This document shows, piece after piece, positions 22,373-35,045 of a stretch of DNA of 64,000 nucleotides. Made by a program: the position numbers and the translations under genes. Below the pieces are notes generated by a model. That model ran no database searches, had not been told where the DNA came from, and saw only the letters and a list, made by a program, of their open reading frames with translations. How positions within the stretch are numbered: position 1 is the first letter of the stretch; each line of letters starts with the position of its first letter. This DNA is from Pyxicephalus adspersus (Eukaryota > Chordata > Amphibia > Anura > Pyxicephalidae): assembly GCF_032062135.1 (NCBI RefSeq), contig NC_092866.1:22090590-22154589 (forward strand), in the 5' to 3' direction.

Positions 22373-23390
22373 CAGATTTATGGCATATGGCGTGGTTACA
22401 TTCATAAAGGAGGCCAAGAGATTAGAAACAGCAGTGTAGTAAATTCCCTCCAAAAATCTTATTTATTACACCACTGATAAAGCAAACCTTTATCAATTTA
22501 TTATTTAATATTATTAGTAATATTAGTACTATTAAAAACCACAATCTCTGTAGCATATCATTGGTAAAAAATTGATAATCGTCGGTCTCATGTGAATGAG
22601 ATTTACAAAACAAAAAAAGTAAAAACAAATTTGTCAATATAAATATGTGAATAAATAAATAGATGCAAACTTTTGAATGCTTTCAAAGTTCATGCTAAAA
22701 AAATTAATAATTCACGCTGTTGAAAACCAATTTGTTGAACTATGACTGTCAGAATTTTGAGTCAGTTATATTGTAACAACTTATAAAATCCTGTTCCAGA
22801 ATTCAATAACGAGAAAAAAATACACATTTTTCACGGTTACAACAGGCTAAGGCACTGACCTGCAATTAATTGGTCAAGAGCAGCATGTAATACAATGTTA
22901 GGTTAAAAGTTGTGTGATGAATACATTCAACAATATCTGTTGAACTTTCCTGCACAGTAGATTTACAATTAGTTAGATATATTCCATATCTTTCAATAGA
23001 ATAGACTATCCAAAGTTCTATAGTACAAATGCATTACAAGCATCAAATATTTTATGGTACTATTTATAGTCTAGGTTCACATTTTACATTGACTTGCAAT
23101 ATTAAATATATTTTTCCAATCATATATACAGTATGTTGGCTGCCAGTTTTAAACTCTTAAAAAGGCTTGCAAAATCTGCATGCTACTTACATGATTGGCA
23201 TTGCTGAAAAACGACACAAGCCCATTAGTTCAGCCAGTAGGGAGGAAAAATAACATATGCAAAAAGCAACAACTACGGAGTTCGTCTTGTCATTTAAGAG
23301 TTACAAGATGTTGCAGAAAAGCTCAGTCCTTAAAATCACCCACAACTTCAGCTGTGTTTATAAAAAGATTTCTTCATGCAAAGAAGTCAT
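22373..23390. other. Gene-free stretch
   Basis: AT-rich, no feature recognised. Confidence 0.5.
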
Positions 23391-23394
23391 GCAA

Positions 23395-23507
23395 ACCTCC
23401 CCCCTATCAATCCTCCGTCCTGCACAGGAGTGAGGAGGGAAGGTCTGTTTGTATCTAGGAGTCGTCCATATGTCGGATGTCCTTAACTCAGGGACTACCT
23501 GTATTAC
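23395..23507. repeat. One end of a mariner/pogo-like mini-element
   Basis: The segment ends GTCCTTAACTCAGGGACTAC followed by CTGTA. The complement, TACAGGTAGTCCCTGAG, has the look of a Tc1/mariner-superfamily terminus at a TA site. The opposite end was not found, so it is truncated or the call is wrong. Confidence 0.35.
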
Positions 23508-23549
23508 AAAACCGGCATAAACTGCTTATCCTGTTCATATAAATAAGCT

Positions 23550-24062
23550 AGTTGCTTAAGTGTGCACACCATTGCACTAATACTTTGTTAAAGCACCTTT
23601 TGACCTAATTACAGTCTTTTTGGTCTGAGTCTATCAACATGGCACATCTTGGCTTAGCAATATTTGCCTACTCTTCCTTGGAAAAGCATTCCAAATCTGA
23701 GAGATTGTGAGGGCATTTCTTGTGCACCGCCCTCTTCAGGTCGCCTCACAGATTTTGTATTGGATTTAGGCCTGGCCACTAGCTGGGCCATTCCAAATCT
23801 TGAATTTTTTTTCTGGTGAAACCATTCTTTTATTGATTCGGATGTATGCTTGGGGTTGTTGTCATGTTAGAAGTTAAATTCCTTTTCATCTTCAGCTTTC
23901 TAGCAAATGCCTGAAGGTTTTGGGCAAAAGTGACTGGTATTTAGAAATGTTTCAGATTCCCTCCCCCTTGATAAAAGGCCCAGTTCCAGCTGTAGAAAAG
24001 CAACCCCAAAGCGTGATTCTACCCCCCACCATGCTTTACCGTGGGGATAGGGATGCACACAT
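23550..24062 (-). pseudogene. Tc1-like transposase remnant 1
   Basis: Minus-strand motifs in order across frameshifts: VKHGGG near 24042, then a GLLFYS-type block (LWGCFS in intact relatives), HDNNPKHTSESIKEWF carrying the second catalytic Asp (about 23850), LEWPS with GLNPIQNL carrying the third catalytic position (about 23780), and GDLKRAVHKKCPHNLSDLE plus a C-terminal tail. This matches the C-terminal two thirds of Tc1-family transposases. Multiple stops and frameshifts are present, and the Asp in SPDLNP is replaced (GLNP). The N-terminal DNA-binding part and terminal repeats were not found. Confidence 0.8.
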
Positions 24063-24141
24063 GTGGAAAGATGTAAGAAGCAGAAGGCAGTCCACGTAGC
24101 AGGGGAATTATGGGAGACCTAATGCCAGAACTCATTAAGGG

Positions 24142-24360
24142 TCAGATTTATTAAAGCTTTCCAAGGATGGAGAGGATATACTTTTGTCAGTGAAGCTGGG
24201 TGATCCAGCAAACTTGGAATGGATCTGGTCCAGGATTGAAAACATTTGCTAACAAATAGCAAATTACTTTTAAGAAATCCATCCCAGGTTTGTTGGATCA
24301 CCCAGGTTCATTGATATAAGTGTATCCTCCCCAGCCTTGGGGAGCTTTAATAAATCAGCT
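24142..24360. repeat. Family P palindromic mini-element, copy 3 (full length)
   Basis: Best-preserved copy. It starts CAGATTTATTAAAGCTTTCC and ends GGGGAGCTTTAATAAATCAG, which are complements. Internal blocks AGTGAAGCTGGGTGATCCAG and GGATCACCCAGGTTCATTGA mirror each other. About 219 bp, non-coding. Confidence 0.88.
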
Positions 24361-24759
24361 CCTAAGGAAACTTTCAAACCTTCTTGTGTTGCACAGGATA
24401 ATGTTACAAGACATGTACTATTCATCTAGTCTTTATAGAATATTTTCTTGCAATATTGCAATGTTTTATGCAGTAAAAACACACACTATATATATATATT
24501 GTTATAAAGAAGTAGTATACATTAATCTGTCATAACATTAGCTTTCTAAAATCCTCCTAAGGAGTCTCCTGCACTACATTGCATTGTTTTTGTATACTAA
24601 CACTGTGAACATACAGATCATGTTTATTTTGAGTTTAACCTTAAAATTGAGGATATTGTGAAATATATTCAGACTTAAGCCATTAAAATACATACATACA
24701 TAAATGTATCAACAAACACAATAAATAGCAGCTTTATATAAGAATCTAATCTGTGAGCT

Positions 24760-25010
24760 ATTTTAATTTCTGAACATTGATTGCAACTGTCATGTGAAAT
24801 GTTCCCTCTTTTTGAGATGTTTAATGATGGCTGTAATCTTGTCTTGACATTGATCTGTGCTCAGCAGTCAAAATGCTTTTAGGAATTGTCTCAAATATTT
24901 TCTTTTATTTGTTTCAGTTTATGGCTAGATGTAATTTAATAGAATCTGTTTTATAACAATTACGTTTCCATTACAAAATAGTGTTACTGCATAGATCAAA
25001 CACACATCTT
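24760..25010. promoter_or_regulatory. Possible conserved non-coding element
   Basis: Unique-looking sequence without simple repeats or transposon motifs. It contains words such as TTGATTGCAACTGTCA and ATGTTTAATGATGG, in the mixed style seen in conserved vertebrate enhancers. This is a texture judgement only. Confidence 0.2.
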
Positions 25011-25814
25011 ACTCTTAGATTACATTTTAGGACTTATGTAGTTGAGTTCATTAAACGACTAGGGACTGTTCACTGTTCACAAAGTATTGGTTAATAAAAG
25101 AGATTCAGCTGTGTTTACTTTTAACTACCCACCACATGCTAGGTAATTACGTTTACTACCCAGTATCGTGCTATATTAAAATCTGTTGTTTTTTTTACCC
25201 GTTTACGTGAATTGGTATGTAAAATGAACATGGTTTAACCGTATTTATTATGACACACAAGATCAGCGCACGCATGGTTCACTTTGCTAGGTGAATGGCC
25301 TCTATTCTATTAAAAAATAAGTTTATAAAAATACATCATCAGCGAGACAGTTCTAGGGGATCACTGTCATTGGAGGGTAAGGGTTACATGAAGAACCTAA
25401 ATTCTAAAACCCTATAATACAAGCATTGTAAATTTTGACACTGTAGATATGGGCATTCTAAGTCTTACTCTTACAGGTTAGTCTTCAGTTTTTGATGTGC
25501 CTTGGTAAATGAGACAATGATTCACTTCAATCTAAAAATTATGCATTAGAATAAATCAACTCCCCCCCACACATGACAAATACACATGTGTATTTAAAGT
25601 TAGCAAAGGGGTGTAAATATGATCAGATGTATTCTCGGGACATTCCTGCTGAATCTCCTTCCAGTTGATTCTGCCTAGCCAGCCTCGGACTCTTCAATTT
25701 GCTGCACATTGTATAGGGCGACCACCTAAAACCTTCTATCACCCAGATCTAGTATTTGTAAAACAAAAATTACCAAAAAAAAAACTAAGAAAACATCTAT
25801 GCCTGTGTCTATAA

Positions 25815-26045
25815 GATTAAAGTGGAAGTTAACCCAAAACCAAAAATTCACACTTTACTTCAATCTCGCAGATCAGTCTATCGATCGGGAGGTTTATTCC
25901 ATCGGGTCTCGTGTCGTTCTGGTATCTGTCTTCGGCCCGGTGCAGAGGGGATGAGGACATCTTCTTTTCTTCCGCATTCTTCTTCCTACATCAACCGATC
26001 TTGCACTTAAGGTACACTTGAAGGATGGCGCCATAACCTTGCAGA
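25815..26045. repeat. Dispersed repeat, family R1, third copy
   Basis: It opens with TAAAGTGGAAGTTAACCC, a frequent opening of frog non-autonomous repeats. Later blocks CGATCTTGCACT (25998-26009) and AAGGATGGCGCC parallel GATCTTGCACT at 19183 and GATGTTGGTGCCC at 19225. Coding potential is absent. Confidence 0.5.
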
Positions 26046-27039
26046 TAAGGGCTGTTAAGGATAAACATAAAAATTCCACAACAAAACTTCAAAAATTACT
26101 GCATTTTCCTGCAAGGGGTTTACCACTCTTCATACACAAAAAATGTCAACTTCTCCTGCAAGCAGACCACATTAAAATTCTAGGAGGGGAATGTTTGTTT
26201 ACCTACATTGTTCAATACATATCTATCTAACTTTTACAATTGGTGGTGTTAAATCCCTTCTCAATGCTAACCTTAGGGTCTGAAACACTTTGTTGGTTTG
26301 TAAGCAGAAATTTTAGATTTTAGGGATTTACCAATTTTCCCAGTTGAAGAATATAATTTAAGACAATGCTCAACATTTTATAGCCAATACATTTAAGGGA
26401 CAAATTAAAATGCATCTAAACCCTAATTAAGATTATACCTATGGCAGCTTTTCCTGCAGTATCTCTATTAAGCAACACTATCACCTCCAACAAATTTGAT
26501 TCTTTAATTTTTTATCTGAGAATCCTGCCTTCCTGAGAGACTTAAAGGTTGACAAATGTTACTTATTTGTAAGTCTCTGCAGTGTTAGTGTTGTCACCCT
26601 TGGATGTTAGGTTGTTCATATTAGCTCTTCCAGTTACACAGTAAGCCAATTGTGAGCTGCACCTTGTTATGACATGCAAATTTGCACCAGTAACTAATAC
26701 AGGGTGCATACATTGGTGCATGTTCTGAAAACAGGCAGGAAAATCCTGATGCATGGTTTAAAATGGCTAATGTGGGATTTAAAATCAGGTTTTCAGGTCT
26801 TGTTAAGCATAAATTAGAAATATGTTTTTCTCCTTTTACATTCTATTTGCATTTTTCTTTGTTTAGCGCCAACTAATATGTTCACAGTTTTCTAGCTGTA
26901 TCTTTTTACATTCACAAATAATAAAAAATGACTTATAAATTCACCATAAGGAATATTTAACGTCTTCAGCAAGTCTTTAAATATATAATCCTTAATTATA
27001 CTTATAAAATTTGTCAGCTAAACATTCTGTTTACAGTCA

Positions 27040-27240
27040 TGTAACTTTGCGACCGAAATCCACCCATGATTAATTGTGGCGTGCCTGCAATCTATTGATA
27101 TCTGTAAAACAATGACAACCTGTGGGACTGACTACACAGCAGCAGATAGATGTGATTAATCATGTCTAGCCAAGGTCATAAAATCATACATTCAGTGCTC
27201 CTTCAGAGGTCAAACAATTCACATTTTCAAGCACCCTACA
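27040..27240. promoter_or_regulatory. Possible conserved non-coding element
   Basis: Non-repetitive, with CATGATTAATTGTGG, AAAACAATGACAA and GTGATTAATCATG words. TAAT cores and an ACAAT core would suit homeodomain and SOX factors. No direct evidence of conservation. Confidence 0.22.
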
Positions 27241-28653
27241 CACTAGTAGATAAAGATTTAAAATTCCCAATGCACCCAATACAACGAATGCCTATACCAA
27301 AAAAAGAAAAATATGTTGCATTTTCTTAAACACAACACAAAGTATGTTTCACCTGTCCCATTTTTGTGTGCATATGATCAAAAGTAGAACAATTCAAATT
27401 CTAATAGTTGTCAGAGAAGGCACCTGCTGTTTGATTAATAATAAAAAAAAAGTCATGAGAAGCCCCCTTGTTTATTTTGCTAGCACCCAAGGGTATAATT
27501 ATATAACTGCATCCAAGCTAACAATACTGTTGATGATTAAGGGAGCCCTTTCACATGAAAATTCACTTCAGAGAAAATGTTTTGCAGATGTACTAAAGAA
27601 TACAGTATCACTAAAGTACCACTCCAAATCGTTTGCTTGACTAAAACACCTTTATTTTGCTTCTTGGCTTCCCTCCAAGTTCACTGCTTGCTTGAAAAGA
27701 ATTCTGTAGCTGGAGGCTAAAGTAGAAACCGCAATGATTTAAAAGAGAATTGGCTACAGTACCAGTGATAATGTAGCGTATCGTTAAAATGCAACTGGCA
27801 TTGTGGGCCTTCTTACAGCTCAAAGTAAAAAAAAGTGATTAACTATTTAATCAGTGAGACAGACGTGGGACCTAACTTAACTGCAGAAAGAAGCTGAAGA
27901 AAATATGTTTCAGCTGATTTTATATGTTTATCTAAGCTTTAGGCAACAGCTGCATGTTTGTAATGTAATTATGTACAATCAGCTTCGTGGGCTCATTTTG
28001 TAAGATGCAGAATCCTTTACACTTGAGATTGTCTCATTTAAAACATGATGCTTGTGGGCCACAGAAAGACAAATTCATTTTGCTTCAAACAAAAAGTTGT
28101 TGCAGTAAAGTTTGTTAAAACAAATCAATCAGAGGATTGGGACAACAGGATATAATGGTTTACTAAATAATGTGGTTCTATGTATAAAACAAGGAATCTC
28201 ACATTCCCCCAAACATTCCATGGTGGGAATCAAATACTACTAAAGAAACACATGGACCTGGAAGATTCCCACAAGGAAATGTTTGAGGGAATTCCCTGTT
28301 TTAAAAATAGAGCCCATAGAGTATTTTTAAAAAGGGGTATATGGGCCAGTTACCCTGTTGTTAGAAGGAAGTTAATGTAAAAATTTGAGTTTTTAGGTAT
28401 TTGAACTGACTCATATCAAATCTCATGCTTTGTATATTCACAAACAAATGGGGTTTTACATATTTCTGGGAGCATGGATTGAAAAGTTAACAAACATCCA
28501 GTGTCAATATTTTCTTGCTGACAGCTTTTTTAAACCTTTCTTTTACCCAGTGTGTAGGGCCACTTCCCTGATAGATAACATTTTTGTGCTCCCTCTATAT
28601 ATACTTGTTCTTCCTGCAATCTACCACGACCTACATCTTATGCAACCATATAC

Positions 28654-28717
28654 AATGGACCTGATCTTTTGGAAGCTCTCTAAACTAGGGTAGATAGACT
28701 ATCATGGGAGAACCTGG
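28654..28717. repeat. Family P fragment, copy 4
   Basis: GGACCTGATCTTTTGGAAGC, then AGACTATCATGGGAGAACCT and GGGTGAT parallel the copy at 36487-36582. Only one end remains. Confidence 0.55.
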
Positions 28718-28719
28718 GT

Positions 28720-29290
28720 GATGCAGAAGGGAGAAGGACACTGGTAGATCATTTAATTTTATACAGCTGCAAATAGATTAAGGACATATACTGAATAGTC
28801 GGTTGACCTTACCGCGTCTACCTGCTGTGTATACACAAAAGTTTAAAATCTTCTAGCCATATTAAAGTAAAAATGTAAAGCAGTCAGCTGAACTAAAAAA
28901 ATCAGACCCTTAGGCAGATGTAAAAGGCCAGCATTCATACCCAATCTGTGTCTAAACATGACATAGCTATCCATGCAACATTCTGTGCTCCTTTATACCT
29001 ACAGCTGTTGCCTCGGTTAAATGCTTTGTGTTAGAGCAGTTACAGGATAAAGGCTGTTAATATTTTACAAAATGTGCTCATATTGGTGGTAGTTTTGAAG
29101 AAAAAACATTTTTTTAATTTTTTTATGCTTGTTATTTTAGCATGTTTGGCAAGTTGCACAGATAATGCAATCAAGTGTATTCAATGGTATAGTTTAGTAT
29201 ATACTAAATAGCAACCTTTCTACATATACAGTACCTTTTTGTCTTTTTAGCTGGTTACCTTTTATGGCTATTAGGTAAACAGATTGGGGG
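28720..29290. other. Gene-free stretch
   Basis: Nothing recognised. Confidence 0.5.
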
Positions 29291-29304
29291 ACATATACTT
29301 GGAT

Positions 29305-29312
29305 ATTATTAA

Positions 29313-29343
<31 letters not shown>

Positions 29344-29354
29344 AATTATAATAG

Positions 29355-29385
<31 letters not shown>

Positions 29386-29386
29386 C
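29305..29386. repeat. (ATT)n and (TA)n compound microsatellite
   Basis: About eight ATT units followed by a TAATAATTATAATAG transition and about 13 TA units. An ATT array could be the tail of an old L2-like element, but no LINE sequence adjoins it. Confidence 0.9.
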
Positions 29387-29429
29387 TGTATAATATTCTA
29401 AAATAATACTTTTCTGTATTACCTTATAG

Positions 29430-30250
29430 GGCTCCGACATTATTGAGGAAATCTTGCCCTCTCTTCCTAACCACATTGCATTCCTTGTTTGAGGTTTGCA
29501 GGCATTAGTTTGTGCACAGCTCTGTTAAGGTCCCGCCACATCATTTCGATCAGGTTGAGAAGTGGACCTTGACTGGGCCATTTCAACACTTTGATACTTT
29601 TTTAGCCTCTTTTTAAAGTAGAATTTTCTGGTGTGCTCAGGATCATTCGACTGTTGCATGACCCAATTTTGTCCAAACTTTGGCTGTCGAACAGATGGCC
29701 TTTGGTTTACCGAGGAGTTCATGGTCAATCAATGACTTCAAGGTGCCCAGGTCCGGTGGTCACAAAACAAGCCTAAATCATCACCCCTTTGCCATAATGC
29801 TTGACAGTTGGTAAGAGGTGTTTTTTGCTGATAAGCTGTGTTTGGTTTTTGCTGAATGTGGTGCTGTATGTTATATTCAAACTTTTCCACTGTCCTGTCT
29901 GTCAACAGGACACAGTTGCAGAAATGTTGTGGTTTGCAGAGTGTGAGATGTAGCTCATGTTTTTTTTGTAATTTTTCTGAGGATTGTATGGCATGACCTT
30001 GGGACAAAATGTTCATAGATGTTTACTCCTGAACAGACTGGAAACTGTCTTAAATGTTTTCCACTTTTCAATAACTTGTCTTTCCCATAGCAAAATGATG
30101 GACTTCATATTGTTTGGAAATGTATTTCTAATCCCTCTCAGATTGATGGTAGTAACAATTGCTTCCATAAGGTTATTCCTTTTGTGTTTTTCTCTTAGCA
30201 TTCTGTTTGCACACAACCGAATGCTAAGAGTCAGTTAATCAAGTACATTT
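29430..30250 (-). pseudogene. Tc1-like transposase remnant 2
   Basis: Minus-strand blocks in order: an LTDRTVEKFEY segment near 29915, in the position of the SDETKFELF block that carries the first catalytic Asp; a decayed AYQQKTPLTN and ALWQRGDDLGLF stretch; GHLEVIDHELLG; QQSNDPEHTRKFYFKKRLKK (about 29672-29613), equivalent to the QDNDPKHT second Asp block; and a NLIEMMWRDLNRAVHK block near 29550 equivalent to SPDLNPIENLW. Stops and frameshifts break it throughout. It differs from the remnant at 23.5 kb in motif spelling, so the two come from different Tc1 lineages or from very different ages. Confidence 0.75.
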
Positions 30251-30573
30251 GATTAGCACCATCCAACCCATTACTTACGCTCTTAGTTGCTTTGGAAGTG
30301 TTAAGGAGTCCTTCATTTTTCATACTGCTTCTGCATTTGACTTAGTTTTTCATTAAATTAATAATGCCATTCTGTAGTTTGTCATGTATCGATTTTCATG
30401 TGAGGTTGTTCACCTAATGTTTATAGTATGTCCTAATATGCAAAACCTTAGAACAGAAAGAGGATGTACTTTTTCCCAGGAAATTACCTGCATTATGCTT
30501 ATTAGTTTCATTGGATAATGTAGGTAGAGTAAGAATAGGTCCAAATTACTAAAGTAAAAAGAAAGGTATTCAC

Positions 30574-30881
30574 TAGTGTTGATGTTCGAATTCGGGTTGT
30601 CCCTATGTTCGACCCGAATATGGCTGTTCGAATTATCTTTTTTATGTATCATTTTACAATGTATCTTTTTACAATGTATCTTTTTATGTATCCTTTTATA
30701 ATGTATCTTTTTACATCTGTTTGGAGGCTGTAGAAGCTCTACACAGTGCTGAAAAAAAAACAAATTTTTCCTCCCATTTACTTTAATGGTGTTCGACTTT
30801 GACATTCGACCACCCGAATTTTTTTGCTATTTTCGAGCGAATAGCTGCCGAATCGAATAGTGAGCTATTCGACCAACACTA
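30574..30881. mobile_element. hAT-type mini-element, short relative of the 10.6 kb copy
   Basis: It starts TAGTGTTGATGTTCGAATTC and ends CGACCAACACTA. A perfect 8-bp duplication GTATTCAC flanks it (30566-30573 and 30882-30889). The interior keeps the TGTATCTTTTTATG array and the block GGAGGCTGTAGAAGCTCTAC found in the long copy near 12075, but lacks the hairpin region. It is therefore an internal-deletion derivative or a sister family. Confidence 0.92.
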
Positions 30882-30899
30882 GTATTCACTTCAACAATA

Positions 30900-33800
30900 T
30901 GTCTTTGGATTCCAAAAGTCTTGTTCTGGTGCCATCAGTCTTATCCATCGAATCTGGCATTTGGGAGGGTGACAATTAAATCTAAAAAGCAATGTTATTA
31001 TATGCCCACATGCTTACTTATTTTTATGTCAAAAGGAAGAATTCAGTGGTTCTAGTGGTTACAGGTGAAATCTCAAAGTGCTTTATGTGTTGTACACTTT
31101 TTCCCCACAAATAGCATACTTTAGCTAATTTTTGTTTAATTTGCTCTCACTGTTAATTTGGTAGGAAGGCCCTGATGATTTCAAGGTAAAGTGGTTATTA
31201 TCCTGTTAACAATTCTTTCTATGATTGTTGATCACAAACTCACTCTTCAAAATCTTTGTACAAAAGACAAAAATGTATTGACGTCAACCTTCCTTCCTTA
31301 TCATGGTGTATTTGTCTGCTTCTCTGTAATAATAATTCCATGAATAAAAGATAGTGAAATTTAATTAAAACTCAATATAATGAAATACGCTTGATGTATC
31401 CCCTGCCTGTGTATCTCATATAATAAGCACATTATGTTTGAATAGTGAACTGCAAGCCATTAAGCATTGCTTTTAATTAAACAATAAAGAATACAACCGT
31501 TTTTCTGGTAATGTGTTAGTATATGCTACCGTGATGTGCTTCCTTAAAAATTAATTGTCTAGGAGTGTACTTAAGTATTATTGATCTTGCTGATATGCAA
31601 TGTTTAACCTAACATTTAAAATAGATTTTATTCCATTATACGTTTGTGATGCAAGAATAAAAACAAAGTAAGAAACAAATGGGCACTTGGATTCTAATAG
31701 CAATAAGCAATAAATGTCAGCCATCGAAAAATGATGGGCCCAATTTCATCTCAGCACACTTTGTTCTTCTATTATGCCTGCATGAATTTTGCTACAGGCA
31801 AAATCTATTACAGATAACAGTTAAGAAGCATTCTAATCTACACAGATAGTCATGGCAAAATGCTAGGGAGAGAATGGTTAGAAAATGTAATATTGTAGTG
31901 TAAAATTGACACTTGTGGAAGCCAATGTGTTTTCTTCACTTTTACAACCTTATTTAGCCTTGCATGGGCTCATATATTAGTGCAGAAATGCATCATTACG
32001 CCACAGATAGGTCCTCATGACCTAGTTCAAGGGCAAAGAACTTTTGACTGGCATTGTTAGCTATTGTGCTTTTTTTGTAGACTGCATGTATTTTATGGTT
32101 AGGTTCACACACCTTAAATATTATTAGTAAATTGTACCTTTTACTCTTCAATACGTTAAATGATAATTCAAAGGCAATTTCATTTAAGAGGTATGAAAAG
32201 ATAAAGTTAATAAAAAAGAGAACATTTTATACAAAAAGCTGAGTATTGAAAATTACATGCAATATTTTTAACCCCCTTTTACCAACTATGTACATACAAA
32301 CATTTTCCAGAATCATACCCAGCACTGGGAATAGGTTTATGATAATTTTTGCTTTTAGAGACAAAAGTTGATACATAGCGCAGATGGTGGCTCTTAATCC
32401 CGGTTGTCACTAGAATATACACAGATGATCGGAAACTAATCAGTTTGGTAATGAATATCATTTACATTCTTAACATCTTTAGCAAAGAATCCTCAATAAT
32501 TTGTGTAAACATTCACTTCATTTATGACATAAGTAATCAAGAATTTGCTTTCTACATCACTGGATAAAAAAGTAGTTCTTAACATAAGGTATGGTGCTAA
32601 ATTTCCCAACTTCTTTGGTAAATCAGCTATGACAAAGCAATCACATGCAAACTGAATGCTTCATTGAGAAAATGAAGGCCAATGTCCTATAAACACTGCT
32701 ACTTTTAGGCTGCAGTGTTTATGTGCATTACCATCTATTGAATGCTATATATTGCTGGATAATTGTCAAATTAAGTGATGCATGCTGACAGTTCTAATTG
32801 TGACTTCTAGGCATCAATGACCTCTGTGTATAAAGATTTAATTTGGATATACTTGTACTATTTTAGGTTATAATTGGTTTTAGTTAAACTGCAACTTTCA
32901 AGTAAGTGGTGATTTTATTAGATGCTGTATAAAAATGTGCCACGGCCACCAAAGAATTCAAAATAAAAGTAGGCATGCGTGCCCATTCCCGAAAAAAAAT
33001 AAGGCCCACTACACCCCTGCATATGAGTATGTAAGTTAGTGTGTAAATGTATGTGTGTGTATATGTGTTGTCCAAAATGGCCCACAGGTACTTCTGTACT
33101 GTGAATAACAATGCCAGTACCTACAGCTGAGAAATTAGTGGCATGGATCTATTTTACATGTATCTCATGTTGATCACATCTGGATACATTGCCCACAACA
33201 GCAAATCTGTGGAATTATGGAACTGCCCACTTTGGAATTGGCACACTTTTGTTAGTGCATAATTTTACCTTTTATTCATTTTAGCTTGTTTTATAAATAC
33301 TTGTTTGAATAAAAAAAGAGCTTTAACTGAATTTTAAAAAAAGCTTTGCTGTACTCTGTTCCATAAACTACTGGGCTATCCTTACATTCTAATGATCAGG
33401 GTTTCTTTTGTGGCTTTATGTGATGTGTTGGCGTTTTGGCTTTTTGTGGGTGCCTATAGGCTCATAAAATGTAATTCCAGCCTTGTCCAATAACAATAAT
33501 GAACCATCAGTAATATTAACTGATATCTATTTTGAATAAAACTCAAAATAAAGGGTTTATTTAAAATTTTATTTCCCTTTTTTCCTGTCCTTGTTATTTT
33601 CAGTTATGTGAATGTTATGTTATATTATCTCTCCGTATATCTACAGAGTTCTATAAACCATAACCTTTATTTCTGTAATTTTGAAACATGAAATTGAGAT
33701 ACAGAGAAACCAAGATATCAACATATGGAAAGAAAGTAATATTAAGAAAATAGGAAATAAAGTATTGAAAACAATATTGATGAAAATATATGCTGACCTC

Positions 33801-34390
33801 CAATGCAAAAAGGAAAATGCATGATAAACAAAGACATTTATGTTCATGCCTTTCCCAAATGGTAAGAAAATAATGAACACATAAAACACACAAGGGAAAT
33901 GGGTTGCAATTTATTATTTATTTTCATTTAAATTGGAAATAAATTTTATGTTTTATAAAACTCTGGAAAAGTAAATGTACAGGGCGATAATAGGGCATAT
34001 TAATAAAGCTGAAAACAGTAGAATCTCAAACTTTTTTGTGATAAAAATTTTTTTTCCTCTGTTCATCCACTGTGTAGTTCACCAGTTTTTAGAACATTTT
34101 TATATTTAGGAAAAGGTAAACAGACCTGTTTAATGAGAACAATGGAAATTTGAAAGTTGTGAACACAATAGTAGAGAGTAGAGTATTTTGTTTCACACTT
34201 TTGGTGTTGATTTTTACTTTTAGGACAAAGTAGTGGTCAATGGGCTTCTGTTTACTATTTTTTCACTAAATGATCAACACTTTTTCAACCCCTTCACCAA
34301 TTTATTCTCTTTAGTGGGACTCCAGCCTAGCTCATCAACACAAACGCCTATCCCATCCTTTCTGTTCCAAAATTGTTTAATTGGTTTTTC
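30900..34390. other. Long gene-free stretch
   Basis: No supported gene. 31370-31620 is non-repetitive and rich in TTAAT words and is listed as a possible regulatory element. A TG/TA-rich run lies near 33050. Confidence 0.5.
31370..31620. promoter_or_regulatory. Possible conserved non-coding element
   Basis: Non-repetitive sequence with GCTTTTAATTAAACAATAAAG and AAAAATTAATTGTC words (the first lies at 31469-31489). The call rests on texture and lack of repeats only. Confidence 0.18.
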
Positions 34391-34444
34391 AATTTAATGG
34401 TTAGACATTAAATTGAAAAACATTAGACAACATTAGACATTAGA
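34388..34444. repeat. Perfect 15-bp stem and short tandem ACATTAGAC units
   Basis: TTTTTCAATTTAATG and CATTAAATTGAAAAA are exact complements with a 6-nt loop. The right arm runs straight into three ACATTAGAC-type units. Possibly a replication-slippage or template-switch scar. Confidence 0.85.
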
Positions 34445-34892
34445 CAAGAACAGTTGAACTAAAGTAGATAGATTGCATAAATATGTCTATCCTGTCCCTT
34501 ATAAATGTGGGCTAAAAAAGTAAACAGATTTTGAGAAGTGGGGAAATTATGTGGAGATAACTCAAAATGCTCCCAACTTTTAAAAGAAGGCCATAATGTT
34601 TGTCAAATTTTTCAAGCTTTTATTGTGTTTAATGATGAATCTCATGTATATACACTGAATGCCTGAATTCTGGAAATATATCCAACAACTGGAAGCAGTG
34701 CAAAGCAAAATGTCTGGATGAAAAGTTCAAGTTCGAAGGGACTTGTTTATTTAAATCTACCAGCCAACAACAGCTGCACTTGGCGGGTGCCTGACAATTA
34801 CATCAAACCAATAAAAACCACTAAACCACACCACTAAAAGAGACACATGTCAAGTTTACTGCCAGGTGGGCAGAGCTCCTATCATTTGGTCT

Positions 34893-35045
34893 GGTTTAAT
34901 AAAGCTCCCCAGCAGATGATACACTTTTGTTGGTAAACTTGAGTGATCCAGCAAACCTGGAACTGTTTTTTTAAAGTCATTTGTACTTGTTAGTAAATGT
35001 TTTCAATCCTGGACTAGATTTATTCCAGGTTTGCTTTCCAGATTT
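34893..35045. repeat. Family P palindromic mini-element, copy 5
   Basis: Contains TGATCCAGCAAACCTGGAAC and the reversed counterpart TTTCAATCCTGGACTAGATT plus TTCCAGGTTTGCT. The right end is lost. Confidence 0.7.

Larger units (their letters stand above)
24540..28650. other. Long gene-free stretch
   Basis: No gene, RNA or clear transposon except the repeat at 25815-26045. Two non-repetitive intervals, 24760-25010 and 27040-27240, have balanced composition with many homeodomain-like and SOX-like short words and are listed separately as possible conserved regulatory DNA. Confidence 0.5.

Noticed and set aside
30410..30805. 131-codon open frame with KKIH repeats on the minus strand
   Set aside because: The KKIH repeats come from translating the TGTATCTTTTTATG array of the hAT mini-element; it is not a protein repeat.
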